64,000 nt of DNA from Pseudomonas fluorescens. GTDB lineage: Bacteria > Pseudomonadota > Gammaproteobacteria > Pseudomonadales > Pseudomonadaceae. A program made the translations under genes and the position numbers. Positions 8,542-16,549 of this stretch are shown here, one piece after another (within the stretch, counting starts at the first letter, position 1; every line of letters starts with the position of its first letter). The notes below the pieces were generated by a model, which made no database searches, was not told the origin of the DNA, and saw only the letters and a list, made by a program, of their open reading frames with translations. The stretch covers positions 4,774,001 through 4,838,000 of the forward strand of contig LR782234.1 of the NCBI GenBank assembly GCA_902825215.1, written 5' to 3'.

Positions 8542-9039
8542 TTACTTACGCAGTTCGACGCGACGGTTCTGGGCCCAGGACTGCTCGTCGTTGCCGGTAG
8601 CAACTGGACGCTCTTCGCCGTAGGAAACCAGTTCCAGCTGAGCTGGGGAAACACCTTGCAGTACCAGGTAGCGCTGAACGGCTTTCGCACGACGCTCGCC
8701 CAGTGCCATGTTGTACTCACGAGTACCACGTTCGTCGGTGTTGCCTTCCAGAACAACGCGAGCGCCGTTTGCTTTCAGGTCTTTGGCGTGAACGTCCAGA
8801 GCGCGCATGGCTTCTGGCTTCAGGTCCGAGCTGTCGTATTCGAAGTAGAAGGTGGTGATTGCGCGCAGAGCAGCTTCTTCGCTCAGGGAACCGTCAACGG
8901 CACCGGTGTTTGCGCCGTAACCAGCGTTTGGATCAACAGCGCCTTCACCGGCGTTGTCGCCGCCTTTGGACGAGCAACCTACAGCTACAGCCATGGCCAG
9001 AGCCAGCGCAGCAAATTTACCAAACTTCAGCATTTCCAT
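8542..9039 (-). CDS. pal: Peptidoglycan-associated outer-membrane lipoprotein Pal
   Basis: 165 residues. A lipoprotein signal peptide ends in the lipobox AVGC with Cys near residue 22. The OmpA-like peptidoglycan-binding domain occupies about residues 55-165, with TFYFEYDSSDLKPEA, LEGNTDERGTREYN and LGERRAKAVQRYL. Pal tethers the outer membrane to peptidoglycan and binds TolB. The start at 9039 has TAGGAG eight bases upstream. A 52-base gap separates it from tolB. Confidence 0.98.
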   Translation of the reverse strand: MEMLKFGKFAALALAMAVAVGCSSKGGDNAGEGAVDPNAGYGANTGAVDGSLSEEAALRAITTFYFEYDSSDLKPEAMRALDVHAKDLKANGARVVLEGNTDERGTREYNMALGERRAKAVQRYLVLQGVSPAQLELVSYGEERPVATGNDEQSWAQNRRVELRK

Positions 9040-9091
9040 CGTGAAACTCCTAATGAACCCCAGTGTGTTAAGTAAAACGTGTAGCGCCCGC

Positions 9092-10393
9092 TCACTTCAG
9101 GTAAGGGGACCAGGACGGTTCTCTGACTTCGCCTTGAGCGGTAGGAAGCGGGAGCCTCACGCGTCCATTAATGGACACGAGCATCAAGACTCCCCGGCCC
9201 TGTTGGCGGGTGGCGTAGATTACCATGGTGCCGTTGGGCGCAACAGTAGGTGACTCGTCCAGAGTGCTATCAGTGAGGATCTTTACACTACCCCGCTGCA
9301 GATCCTGAGCTGCCACCTTGAAATTGGTGAAGCCATCCTGACGATGAATCATCACCAAAGTCTTTTCATCAGCCGAAAGTTTCGGGTTGGCGTTGTAGTT
9401 GCCTACGAACGTCACACGCTCGGCACCACCGCCACCGACGCTGGTTTTATAGATCTGCGGTTTGCCGCCACGGTCGGAGGTGAAGTAGATGGTCGAACCA
9501 TCCTTGCCCCAGAACGGTTCGGTGTTGATGCCAGGACCGGAAGTTACGCGGGTCAGCTGACGCGAACCGAGATTCATCACGTAGATGTCCGGGTTACCGT
9601 CTTTCGACAGTACGAACGCCAGACGCGTGCCATCCGGCGACCAGGCTGGCGCGCCATTGAGGCCTTCGAAGTTGGTGATCTGCTCGCGGCGACCGGTGTC
9701 GATGTTCTGCATGAAGATGCGCGGACGCTTCTGTTCGAACGACACATACGCGATACGCTTGCCATCCGGTGCGAAACGCGGCGACAGGATCGGCTCACGC
9801 GATTGCAGCAGGGTCACTGCACGGGCGCCGTCATAGTCGGAACGCTGCAGCGTGTAGCGAGTGTTTTTCTCGGAGAAGCGCTCGGCGGTCACGTACAGCA
9901 AACGCGTCGAGAACGCACCGTCGATACCGGTCAGCTTCTGGAACGACTGATCGGAAATGAAGTGCGCCATGTCACGAATCTGGTCGGTCGTGCCGGAAAC
10001 ACTGCCGTCGGCCACTTTCTGTTCGGTGGCAACGTTGAACAGTGCCCACTGCACCTGCAGGCGACCGCCCGCTGGAGCGATGCTGCCGACCATCATGTAC
10101 TGAGCACCTACCGCCTTCCAGTCACGGAAGATGATTTCGCTCGGCTGGCTTGGCTGGCTGATCATGTTGGCTTTTGGAATCGGCGAGTAATAGCCCGAGT
10201 TGCGCAAATCGTTGCCAATGATTTCGGCCATGTCGTCCGGCAGCACCGCGCCGCCCTGCATGCCAAACGGTACGACCGCGATCGGCGTTGCCCGATCGCT
10301 GCCGCTGGTGACCAGAATGTTCTTTTCATCTGCCATCGCGATCCCTGCCATGCAGCAGATCACGACCAGCATTCCTCGAAGAAGGTTTCTCAC
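9092..10393 (-). CDS. tolB: Tol-Pal system protein TolB
   Basis: 433 residues. An N-terminal signal peptide (MRNLLRGMLVVICCMAGIAM, cleavage near MA-DEK) precedes an alpha/beta domain of about 130 residues and a beta-propeller built from repeats such as PILSPRFAPDGKRIAYVSFE, APAWSPDGTRLAFVLSKDGN and TEPFWGKDGSTIYFTSDRGG. Periplasmic partner of Pal and TolA. The GTG start overlaps the tolA stop by 4 bases (GTGA), so translation is probably coupled. Confidence 0.98.
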   Translation of the reverse strand: MRNLLRGMLVVICCMAGIAMADEKNILVTSGSDRATPIAVVPFGMQGGAVLPDDMAEIIGNDLRNSGYYSPIPKANMISQPSQPSEIIFRDWKAVGAQYMMVGSIAPAGGRLQVQWALFNVATEQKVADGSVSGTTDQIRDMAHFISDQSFQKLTGIDGAFSTRLLYVTAERFSEKNTRYTLQRSDYDGARAVTLLQSREPILSPRFAPDGKRIAYVSFEQKRPRIFMQNIDTGRREQITNFEGLNGAPAWSPDGTRLAFVLSKDGNPDIYVMNLGSRQLTRVTSGPGINTEPFWGKDGSTIYFTSDRGGKPQIYKTSVGGGGAERVTFVGNYNANPKLSADEKTLVMIHRQDGFTNFKVAAQDLQRGSVKILTDSTLDESPTVAPNGTMVIYATRQQGRGVLMLVSINGRVRLPLPTAQGEVREPSWSPYLK

Positions 10394-11466
10394 AAGGCTA
10401 GATCCTCAGGTGTGAATGTCATCTTGAATGAACGATACGGAGCGAAATCGCTCGGCTTCATTCCCTGCATTTCTGTCAAACGTCCAATATTCTTCACTGC
10501 CGCGACTGCCGAAGCATCGAACGGGCCGTCACCACTGGATTTGGCCACATTGACCGAAGTCACCGTACCGTCCGGCAACATGCCGATCTGCAGCACCACC
10601 GTCATGCCTTTGCGTGCCGAAGGTGGACGTGCCCAGCCTTCTGCCGCTCGTGCACGAATCAGGTCATCGAAACTGCCCGCGACTTCGTCACCCTGCTCAT
10701 CAGCCAAGGCCTGCTGACGTTGCGGCGTGTCGGAAAGCAGGTCTGCCAGGGCCTGAGCCTTTTTATCCTCGGCAGATTTGCGTGCCGCTTCCTGCGCTTT
10801 CTTCTTCGCAGCATCGGCAGCAGCTTTCTTCTTCGCGTCTTCGGCGACTTTCTTCTTCGCCTCTTCAGCTTCAGCTTTCTTCTTGGCGTCTTCGGCGGCT
10901 TTCTTTTTCGCGTCTTCGACGATCTTTTTCTTGGCTTCTTCCGCAGCGGCTTTCTTGGCCTCTTCTTCAGCGGCCTTCTTGGCTTCGTCTTCGGCTTTCT
11001 TCTTGGCTATATCAGCCAATTGTTTCTCTTCGGCCTTTTTCGCCTCGGCTTTCTTCGCGTCGTCGGCTTTCTTGGCTTCATCAGCCTTTTTCGCTTCGTC
11101 CGCTTTCTTCGCCTCGTCGGCCTTCTTGGCTTCCTCGGCCTTTTGAGCCGCTTCCTCTTTCTTTTGTTCCGCCGCCTTCACCGCTTCCTGCTCGATCTTT
11201 TTCTGTTCCATCTGTTCGACTTCGGTCTGGCGCGCGGCGGATTTCTTCGCCTCACCCGCAATCTTCTGATTGGTCTGGGTGGTTGCCTGACTTTTCGATT
11301 TCAGCTGGTACAGAGTCGCCTGGACGATCGGCTTGGCCGGCGGCAGTTCGGGCGTGAAGGCAAAACTGACGAACAGCATGCCGAACACCAGCACGTGCAG
11401 GACAATCGCCAGAACGCTGGGCCAGAAGTAGCTTTCCGAGGCGGACGGCTCTCGCTGTTGCTGCAT
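10390..11466 (-). CDS. tolA: Tol-Pal system inner-membrane protein TolA
   Basis: 358 residues. One transmembrane helix near residues 13-35 (LAIVLHVLVFGMLFVSFAF) is followed by a very long Lys/Ala/Glu-rich helical domain from about 60 to 235. A globular C-terminal domain begins near FDDLIRARAAEGWARPPSA and spans the periplasm to Pal/TolB. It uses the proton motive force through TolQR. ATG at 11466 overlaps the tolR TGA by one base. The low-complexity helix contains an exact-phase 18-bp tandem repeat listed separately. Confidence 0.97.
   Translation of the reverse strand: MQQQREPSASESYFWPSVLAIVLHVLVFGMLFVSFAFTPELPPAKPIVQATLYQLKSKSQATTQTNQKIAGEAKKSAARQTEVEQMEQKKIEQEAVKAAEQKKEEAAQKAEEAKKADEAKKADEAKKADEAKKADDAKKAEAKKAEEKQLADIAKKKAEDEAKKAAEEEAKKAAAEEAKKKIVEDAKKKAAEDAKKKAEAEEAKKKVAEDAKKKAAADAAKKKAQEAARKSAEDKKAQALADLLSDTPQRQQALADEQGDEVAGSFDDLIRARAAEGWARPPSARKGMTVVLQIGMLPDGTVTSVNVAKSSGDGPFDASAVAAVKNIGRLTEMQGMKPSDFAPYRSFKMTFTPEDLAL
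11062..11133 (-). repeat. 18-bp tandem repeat (four units) inside tolA
   Basis: Four consecutive 18-bp units encode KKADEA-type hexapeptides in the TolA helix. The units begin GTCGGCTTTCTTGGCTTC, ATCAGCCTTTTTCGCTTC, GTCCGCTTTCTTCGCCTC and GTCGGCCTTCTTGGCTTC on the plus strand. The copies have diverged at synonymous positions. Change in copy number would alter helix length without breaking the frame. Confidence 0.85.
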
Positions 11467-11927
11467 CAGGGGGCCTCGGTAATCAGACCAACGTTACCGA
11501 CCCCGGCCTTCTGCAACCCGCCCATGGCACCCATGACGGCGCCGTAGTCGACAGTCTTGTCGCCACGGATGAACACCTGGGTGCGTTTGCCACCCTCGGT
11601 GCCGGCGCGAATGATCTTGGTCACCGCATCGGTCATCTGTGGCAGGGTCATGGCGCGATCCTGCTGTTTCTCGGTGTCTACTTCGCTGCCAAGGTTCCAG
11701 TAGTAGGTCTTGTCAGCCTTGATCGAAATGGTCAGGACCTGGGTGTTGTTGTCCTGCGGCAAGGCTTCGCTGGAAACCTTGGGCAGATCAACTTTCACGC
11801 CCTGATTGAGCATCGGCGCGGTCACCATGAAGATGACCAGCAGCACCAACATCACGTCGATGTAGGGCACTACGTTCATCTCGGCGACCGGCTTGCGCTT
11901 TTTGCGAGCTCGAGCGATTAAAGCCAT
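11466..11927 (-). CDS. tolR: Tol-Pal system protein TolR
   Basis: 153 residues. ExbD/TolR family: a short basic cytosolic N-terminus (MALIARARKKRKPVAEMNVV), one transmembrane helix around residues 20-40 (YIDVMLVLLVIFMVTAPML) carrying the conserved proton-path Asp of YIDVML, and a periplasmic domain. It is part of the TolQR motor that energises TolA. The start lies 14 bases after the tolQ stop. Confidence 0.97.
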   Translation of the reverse strand: MALIARARKKRKPVAEMNVVPYIDVMLVLLVIFMVTAPMLNQGVKVDLPKVSSEALPQDNNTQVLTISIKADKTYYWNLGSEVDTEKQQDRAMTLPQMTDAVTKIIRAGTEGGKRTQVFIRGDKTVDYGAVMGAMGGLQKAGVGNVGLITEAP

Positions 11928-11941
11928 CGGGAAATACCTGC

Positions 11942-12637
11942 TTATTCTTCGCTGGTGTGCACTTTGCGGTGCAGGATCGCCTGGAATTCATCGGCGAAGG
12001 TGTAGTAGCGGCCCAGCAAGGTTTCGCTGCGCGCAGCGAAACGGTTGTAAGCGATGACCGCCGGGATTGCGGCGAACAGACCGATCGCGGTGGCGATCAG
12101 TGCTTCGGCAATACCCGGTGCCACGGTGGCGAGGGTCGCCTGTTGGGCGCTGGCCAGACCGCGGAAGGAGTTCATGATGCCCCACACGGTACCGAACAGA
12201 CCGATGTACGGGCTGACCGAACCGACGGTGGCGAGAAACGGCAGGCTCTGCTCGAGTTTCTCTTCTTCGCGCGAGATGGCGACACGCATGGCACGGGCCA
12301 CACCTTCCATCACCGCCTCAGGATCGACACCTGGCTGCTGGCGCAGACGGGAGAATTCCTTGAAGCCGGCACGGAAGATCTGCTCTACGCCCGAGTCCGG
12401 ATCCGGGTTGCTGCCGGCCTGACGGTACAGCTTGGACAGATCGATCCCCGACCAGAAGCGCTCTTCAAAGCTCTCCAGGGCGCGTCGACCGGCACGCAGC
12501 AGATTGCTGCGCTGAAAGATCATGATCCATGAGGTCACCGATGCGGCCACCAGGGTCAACATTACCAACTGCACCACGATGCTGGCATTGCTGACCAGGC
12601 TCCACATGGAGGAATGGTCGACGACGTTAGCTTCCAC
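11942..12637 (-). CDS. tolQ: Tol-Pal system protein TolQ
   Basis: 231 residues. MotA/TolQ/ExbB family with three transmembrane helices, at about residues 15-38, 133-155 and 168-195 (TVAPGIAEALIATAIGLFAA is in the third). The SPYIGLFGTVWGIMNSFRGL segment is a family hallmark. It forms the proton channel with TolR. The GTG start at 12637 has CAGGAG eight bases upstream and lies inside the last codons of ybgC (11-bp overlap). Confidence 0.97.
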   Translation of the reverse strand: MEANVVDHSSMWSLVSNASIVVQLVMLTLVAASVTSWIMIFQRSNLLRAGRRALESFEERFWSGIDLSKLYRQAGSNPDPDSGVEQIFRAGFKEFSRLRQQPGVDPEAVMEGVARAMRVAISREEEKLEQSLPFLATVGSVSPYIGLFGTVWGIMNSFRGLASAQQATLATVAPGIAEALIATAIGLFAAIPAVIAYNRFAARSETLLGRYYTFADEFQAILHRKVHTSEE

Positions 12638-13094
12638 GCTTTATCTCCTGCTTTGAGTGTGTACCCGGACCGACCGCGTCGGCGAAGGCCGCCCGCAAGT
12701 CTTCGGGAAGGGCCCGGGGTTTCAAACTGTCGGTGCGCACACAGGCCACCAGAAACTGCCCTTCGCAGAGCAGCACATTATCCGTCGCCCGCCTGACCTG
12801 CTGCTTGAAGCGCAGGCTGGCACGGTTCAATTCGGTTACATCAGCGCTTACCAGCAGTTCGTCGTCCAGTCGCGCCGGCGCGTGGTAGCGCGCTTCGCTG
12901 GAATGCACGACAAACAACAGGTCCTCCCCGGCAAGCTGCGACTGGGCAAAGCCCAGTTCGCGGAGCCGCTCGGTTCGAGCCCGTTCCATAAACTTGAGGT
13001 AATTAACGTAATACACGATGCCGCCCGCATCGGTGTCCTCGTAATAAACGCGACAACGATGTGCGAACGGCCCAAGCCCGTTTTGCGCGCGCAT
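12627..13094 (-). CDS. ybgC: Acyl-CoA thioesterase YbgC (tol-pal associated)
   Basis: 155 residues. Hot-dog fold thioesterase with the catalytic-Asp signature VYYEDTDAGGIVYYVNYLKF near the N-terminus. Family members hydrolyse short-chain or acyl-CoA/ACP thioesters at the cytoplasmic face of the membrane. It is the first gene of the ybgC-tolQRAB-pal-cpoB operon, separated by 127 bases from ruvB upstream. Its own promoter was not identified. Confidence 0.96.
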   Translation of the reverse strand: MRAQNGLGPFAHRCRVYYEDTDAGGIVYYVNYLKFMERARTERLRELGFAQSQLAGEDLLFVVHSSEARYHAPARLDDELLVSADVTELNRASLRFKQQVRRATDNVLLCEGQFLVACVRTDSLKPRALPEDLRAAFADAVGPGTHSKQEIKRGS

Positions 13095-13221
13095 ACTCTA
13101 GTGCTTACTCCTCAGGTTGCCAATCCGGCGAGACAACTGTTTTTCGTGGTTTCAAAGCTTTACCGCAAAAGTACCGTGCTGTGACAGTACAAACCCTGAA
13201 TAAATCGCCAACAAATGTGTA

Positions 13222-14283
13222 TCAATCGTCCGCCGCATCAAGAAACTCGTCTGCCACGGGCATCTCGCCCATGCGTGACGGAATGTTCAAACCGAAATGC
13301 AGGTACGCATGTCGGGTCACTACCCTGCCCCGCGGCGTGCGCATGATGTAGCCCTGCTGAATCAGATAAGGTTCGAGGACGTCCTCGATGGTGTGGCGCT
13401 CTTCGCTGATCGCCGCCGCCAGGCTGTCGATGCCGACCGGGCCACCGTCGAACTTCTCGATCATCGTCAGCAGCAGACGCCGGTCCTGATGATCGAAACC
13501 GTGTTCGTCGACATCCAGCAGATTCAACGCCAGATCCGCCACCGACTTGGTGATATGACCTTTGGCGCGCACTTCGGCAAAGTCCCGCACTCGACGCAAC
13601 AAACGGTTGGCAATGCGCGGGGTGCCACGCGCGCGACGAGCGATCTCGAACGAACCCTCCGGATCCAGCGGCAGCCCGAGAATACTCGCCGACCGGCTGA
13701 CGATCGTCGCCAGATCCGCCGTGCTGTAGAACTCCAGGCGCTGGACGATACCGAAGCGGTCACGCAACGGATTGGTCAGCATGCCGGCGCGAGTGGTGGC
13801 GCCGACCAGGGTGAACGGCGGCAGGTCGAGCTTGATCGAACGCGCCGCCGGCCCTTCGCCGATCATGATGTCGAGCTGAAAATCTTCCATGGCCGGGTAC
13901 AGCACTTCTTCGACAATCGGCGACAGGCGATGGATTTCGTCGATGAACAACACGTCGTGCGGTTCGAGATTGGTCAGCAGTGCCGCCAGATCCCCCGGAC
14001 GCTCCAGCACCGGACCGGAGGTGCTTTTGATCGACACGCCCATTTCTTCAGCGATGATATTGGCCAGTGTGGTTTTACCCAGCCCCGGCGGGCCGAAGAT
14101 CAGCGTGTGATCCAGCGACTCGCTGCGCCCGCGCGCAGCCTGGATGAACAGCTCCATCTGCTCGCGCACAGTTGGCTGGCCGATGTAGTCGGCCAGGCTG
14201 ACCGGGCGAATAGCGCGGTCCTGGACTTCTTCGCGCTCGCGCGGGCTGTGCGCAGCGGCAATCAGACGATCAGCTTCAATCAC
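13222..14283 (-). CDS. ruvB: Holliday junction branch-migration ATPase RuvB
   Basis: 353 residues. AAA+ motor that drives branch migration with RuvA. Walker A is FGPPGLGKTTLANIIAEEMG, Walker B LFIDEIHRL, and sensor 1 GATTRAGML. The C-terminal winged-helix DNA-binding domain includes IMRTPRGRVVTRHAYLH. The GTG start at 14283 directly abuts the ruvA stop (no spacer), so the pair is probably translationally coupled. Confidence 0.98.
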   Translation of the reverse strand: MIEADRLIAAAHSPREREEVQDRAIRPVSLADYIGQPTVREQMELFIQAARGRSESLDHTLIFGPPGLGKTTLANIIAEEMGVSIKSTSGPVLERPGDLAALLTNLEPHDVLFIDEIHRLSPIVEEVLYPAMEDFQLDIMIGEGPAARSIKLDLPPFTLVGATTRAGMLTNPLRDRFGIVQRLEFYSTADLATIVSRSASILGLPLDPEGSFEIARRARGTPRIANRLLRRVRDFAEVRAKGHITKSVADLALNLLDVDEHGFDHQDRRLLLTMIEKFDGGPVGIDSLAAAISEERHTIEDVLEPYLIQQGYIMRTPRGRVVTRHAYLHFGLNIPSRMGEMPVADEFLDAADD

Positions 14284-14892
14284 TTAAATCATTCCCTTCA
14301 GGGCGCGGCGGATCATGTCTTCACTGCTCAAATTCTTGTCCTTGATGGCGGAAATCGCCTTGCTCGCTTCCTGCGGCTTGTAGCCCAGGGAAATCAGCGC
14401 GCTGACCGCATCGTTTTCGGCGGTAGTGACCGGCGCCGGGCCGTCCGGCTGATTCGGCACCAGCGCGAACATGGCCGGCGAGGTTTCCCACGCCTTGAAG
14501 CGATCCTTCAATTCGACCAGCAGGCGCTCGGCCGTTTTCTTGCCGACACCCGGCACCTTGGTCAGCGCCGAGGTGTCCTGCGACTGCACGCAACGGATCA
14601 GTTCGTCGACTTCCAGGCTCGACATCAGTGCCAGGGCCAATTTCGGCCCGACCCCGTTGAGCCGGATCAACTCGCGGAAAAAGTCTCGCTCACGCTTGCC
14701 GGCAAAACCATAGAGCAACTGCGCATCTTCGCGTACGACCAGATGAGTATGCAGGGTCAGCGGTTCACCGACCGACGGCAGGCGATAGAGGGTGGTCATG
14801 GGCACTTCCAGCTCATACCCGAGGCCGTTTACATCCAGAATCAGGTGCGGCGGCTGTTTCTCAACCAGGGTGCCGCGCAAGCGTCCAATCAC
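14284..14892 (-). CDS. ruvA: Holliday junction-binding protein RuvA
   Basis: 202 residues, the normal length. The N-terminal OB-fold starts MIGRLRGTLVEKQPPHLILD. Two helix-hairpin-helix motifs follow, LIRLNGVGPKLALALMSSL and LTKVPGVGKKTAERLLVEL. The C-terminal domain III contacts RuvB. It tetramerises on Holliday junctions. The start is a GTG with AAGGAT upstream. A 114-base gap separates it from ruvC. I saw no clear LexA box in that gap. Confidence 0.98.
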   Translation of the reverse strand: MIGRLRGTLVEKQPPHLILDVNGLGYELEVPMTTLYRLPSVGEPLTLHTHLVVREDAQLLYGFAGKRERDFFRELIRLNGVGPKLALALMSSLEVDELIRCVQSQDTSALTKVPGVGKKTAERLLVELKDRFKAWETSPAMFALVPNQPDGPAPVTTAENDAVSALISLGYKPQEASKAISAIKDKNLSSEDMIRRALKGMI

Positions 14893-15006
14893 GTTTCAGA
14901 TCCTTGAGCGTTGGCCAGCCGTGGGCTGGCGACTGTCGAAAGGCGGAATTCGCGCCGACGACACAGGCGCACACATCCGCTTTCAGGAAAATTGTTGCTG
15001 ATGCTA

Positions 15007-15534
15007 TCAGAGACGCAGGCGCCCGCCACGACTGCGTGCGGTCCCCAGGCCGTGCGGTAGCAGGCTGGAACGCGTGTGCGCATGGCAAATAGCGATCGCG
15101 AGGGCATCGGAAGCGTCGATCTGCGGCTTGCTGGTCAGCTTGAGCATGTGCATGACCATCATCTGCACTTGTTCTTTATTGGCGGCACCGGTGCCCACTA
15201 CGGCCTGCTTGACCTGAGTGGCGGTGTATTCGGCAATCTCCAGGCACTCTTCGGCGCCCGCAACGATAGCCGCGCCACGGGCCTGCCCGAGCTTGAGCGC
15301 CGAGTCGGCATTTTTCGCCATGAAGACCTTTTCGATGCCCATGGTGACCGGACCGTAAGTCTGGATGATTTCGCGTACGCCGCGATAAACAATTTGCAAA
15401 CGCTCGTGCAACTCGCCCGCACCGGTACGGATGCAGCCAGACGCCACATAAACACAGCCGCCCCGCCCGGTATCGCGAACGATCCCGTAACCGGTGATGC
15501 GCGAGCCGGGGTCAATACCAAGAATTAAAGTCAT
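15007..15534 (-). CDS. ruvC: Crossover junction endodeoxyribonuclease RuvC
   Basis: 175 residues. The acidic catalytic residues are visible in LILGIDPGSRITGYGI, MGIEKVFMAKNADSALKLGQ and the C-terminal DASDALAIAICHAH. It resolves Holliday junctions as a dimer. The frame is open 24 bases further upstream, but the ATG at 15534 gives the family N-terminus MTLILGIDPGS and was chosen. It is first of the ruvCAB set on the minus strand. Confidence 0.97.
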   Translation of the reverse strand: MTLILGIDPGSRITGYGIVRDTGRGGCVYVASGCIRTGAGELHERLQIVYRGVREIIQTYGPVTMGIEKVFMAKNADSALKLGQARGAAIVAGAEECLEIAEYTATQVKQAVVGTGAANKEQVQMMVMHMLKLTSKPQIDASDALAIAICHAHTRSSLLPHGLGTARSRGGRLRL

Positions 15535-15568
15535 AGGCCTGCTGGTTCGAAATAACACAAAAACAAAT

Positions 15569-15656
15569 GTGGGAGCTGGCTTGCCAGCGATGACGGAGTG
15601 TCAGGCGCCATCAATGCTGATGCGCCGACGCCATCGCTGGCAAGCCAGCTCCCACA
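15569..15656. repeat. REP doublet, variant arm class
   Basis: Arm 1 reads GTGGGAGCTGGCTTGCCAGC and arm 2 is its inverted copy GCTGGCAAGCCAGCTCCCAC. The inner palindrome GCTGGCTTGCCAGC differs from GCGAGCCTGCTCGC in the other REPs of the window, so a second REP sequence class is present. It lies between yebC and ruvC. Confidence 0.93.
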
Positions 15657-15673
15657 TTGAATCGTAGTCGCTC

Positions 15674-16420
15674 TTAACCGAGCTGAGCAGCGACGTCTTC
15701 CGGAATATCTGCGTTGGAATAGACGTTCTGCACGTCATCCAGGTCTTCAAGCATGTCGATCAGCTTGAGCACCTTCTCCGCACCTTCCAGATCCAGCTCG
15801 GCGCTGGTGGTCGGCTGCATGACGATTTCCGCGTCATCGCCCTTGAACCCGGCGGCTTCCAGCGCATTACGCACCGCGTAGAAGCTGGTGAACGAGGTGA
15901 ACACGTCGATTGAGCCGTCCTCATGCGTGACGACGTCATCGGCATCGGCTTCCAGCGCCGCTTCGGTCAGCGCGTCCTCATCGACGCCCGGCGCGAAGCT
16001 GATCTGGCCCTTGCGCTCGAACAAGTACGCCACCGAACCGTCGGTGCCGAGATTGCCGCCACACCTGCTGAACGCGTGACGCACAGCCGCAGCGGTACGA
16101 TTGCGGTTGTCGGTCATGCATTCGACCATCACCGCCACGCCGCCCGGGCCGTAACCTTCGTAGGTCAGCTCTTCAACATTGTCCGCCTCGGTCGCACCGG
16201 CGCCGCGCGCGACGGCGCGGTCAATGATGTCGCGGCTCATGTTGGCGCTCAGCGCCTTGTCCAGGGCCAGACGCAGACGCGGGTTGGAGCCCGGATCACC
16301 GCCGCCCTGACGAGCCGCAACGGTCAACTCGCGGATCCACTTGGTGAAGATCTTGCCTCTCTTGGCATCCTGACGTTCTTTGCGGTGCTTGATGTTCGCC
16401 CACTTGGAATGACCTGCCAT
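15674..16420 (-). CDS. YebC/PmpR family regulator
   Basis: 248 residues, full length for the family. The N-terminus MAGHSKWANIKHRKERQDAK and the segments TYEGYGPGGVAVMVECMTDN and RHAFSRCGGNLGTDGSVAYL are diagnostic. In P. aeruginosa, PmpR at this position represses quinolone signalling. Recent work links YebC-type proteins to translation of proline stretches. Which role applies here is not shown by the sequence. Cytoplasmic. It follows aspS across a terminator, so it probably has its own promoter. Confidence 0.95.
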   Translation of the reverse strand: MAGHSKWANIKHRKERQDAKRGKIFTKWIRELTVAARQGGGDPGSNPRLRLALDKALSANMSRDIIDRAVARGAGATEADNVEELTYEGYGPGGVAVMVECMTDNRNRTAAAVRHAFSRCGGNLGTDGSVAYLFERKGQISFAPGVDEDALTEAALEADADDVVTHEDGSIDVFTSFTSFYAVRNALEAAGFKGDDAEIVMQPTTSAELDLEGAEKVLKLIDMLEDLDDVQNVYSNADIPEDVAAQLG

Positions 16421-16510
16421 AACTCGCTCCGAATTCTCTTTGAAACGTTGCCCGCCCTGCGTGTGCAGCGGCCAGCAAACACAAAAATCTCGACCTGCTC
16501 TTTATAGAAA

Positions 16511-16540
16511 GAAAAAAGGCGCATCCGAAGATGCGCCTTC
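16511..16540 (-). terminator. Intrinsic terminator after aspS
   Basis: On the minus strand, AAGGCGCATCTTCGGATGCG has the stem GGCGCATC/GATGCGCC with a TTCG loop and a T6 run. It begins about 10 bases after the aspS stop and separates aspS from yebC. Confidence 0.95.
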
Positions 16541-16549
16541 AGGCCCGTC

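Noticed and set aside
14893..15006. SOS (LexA) box upstream of ruvA
   Set aside because: The 114-base gap shows no CTGT-N8-ACAG-like palindrome; only a CCAGCC/GGCTGG dyad.
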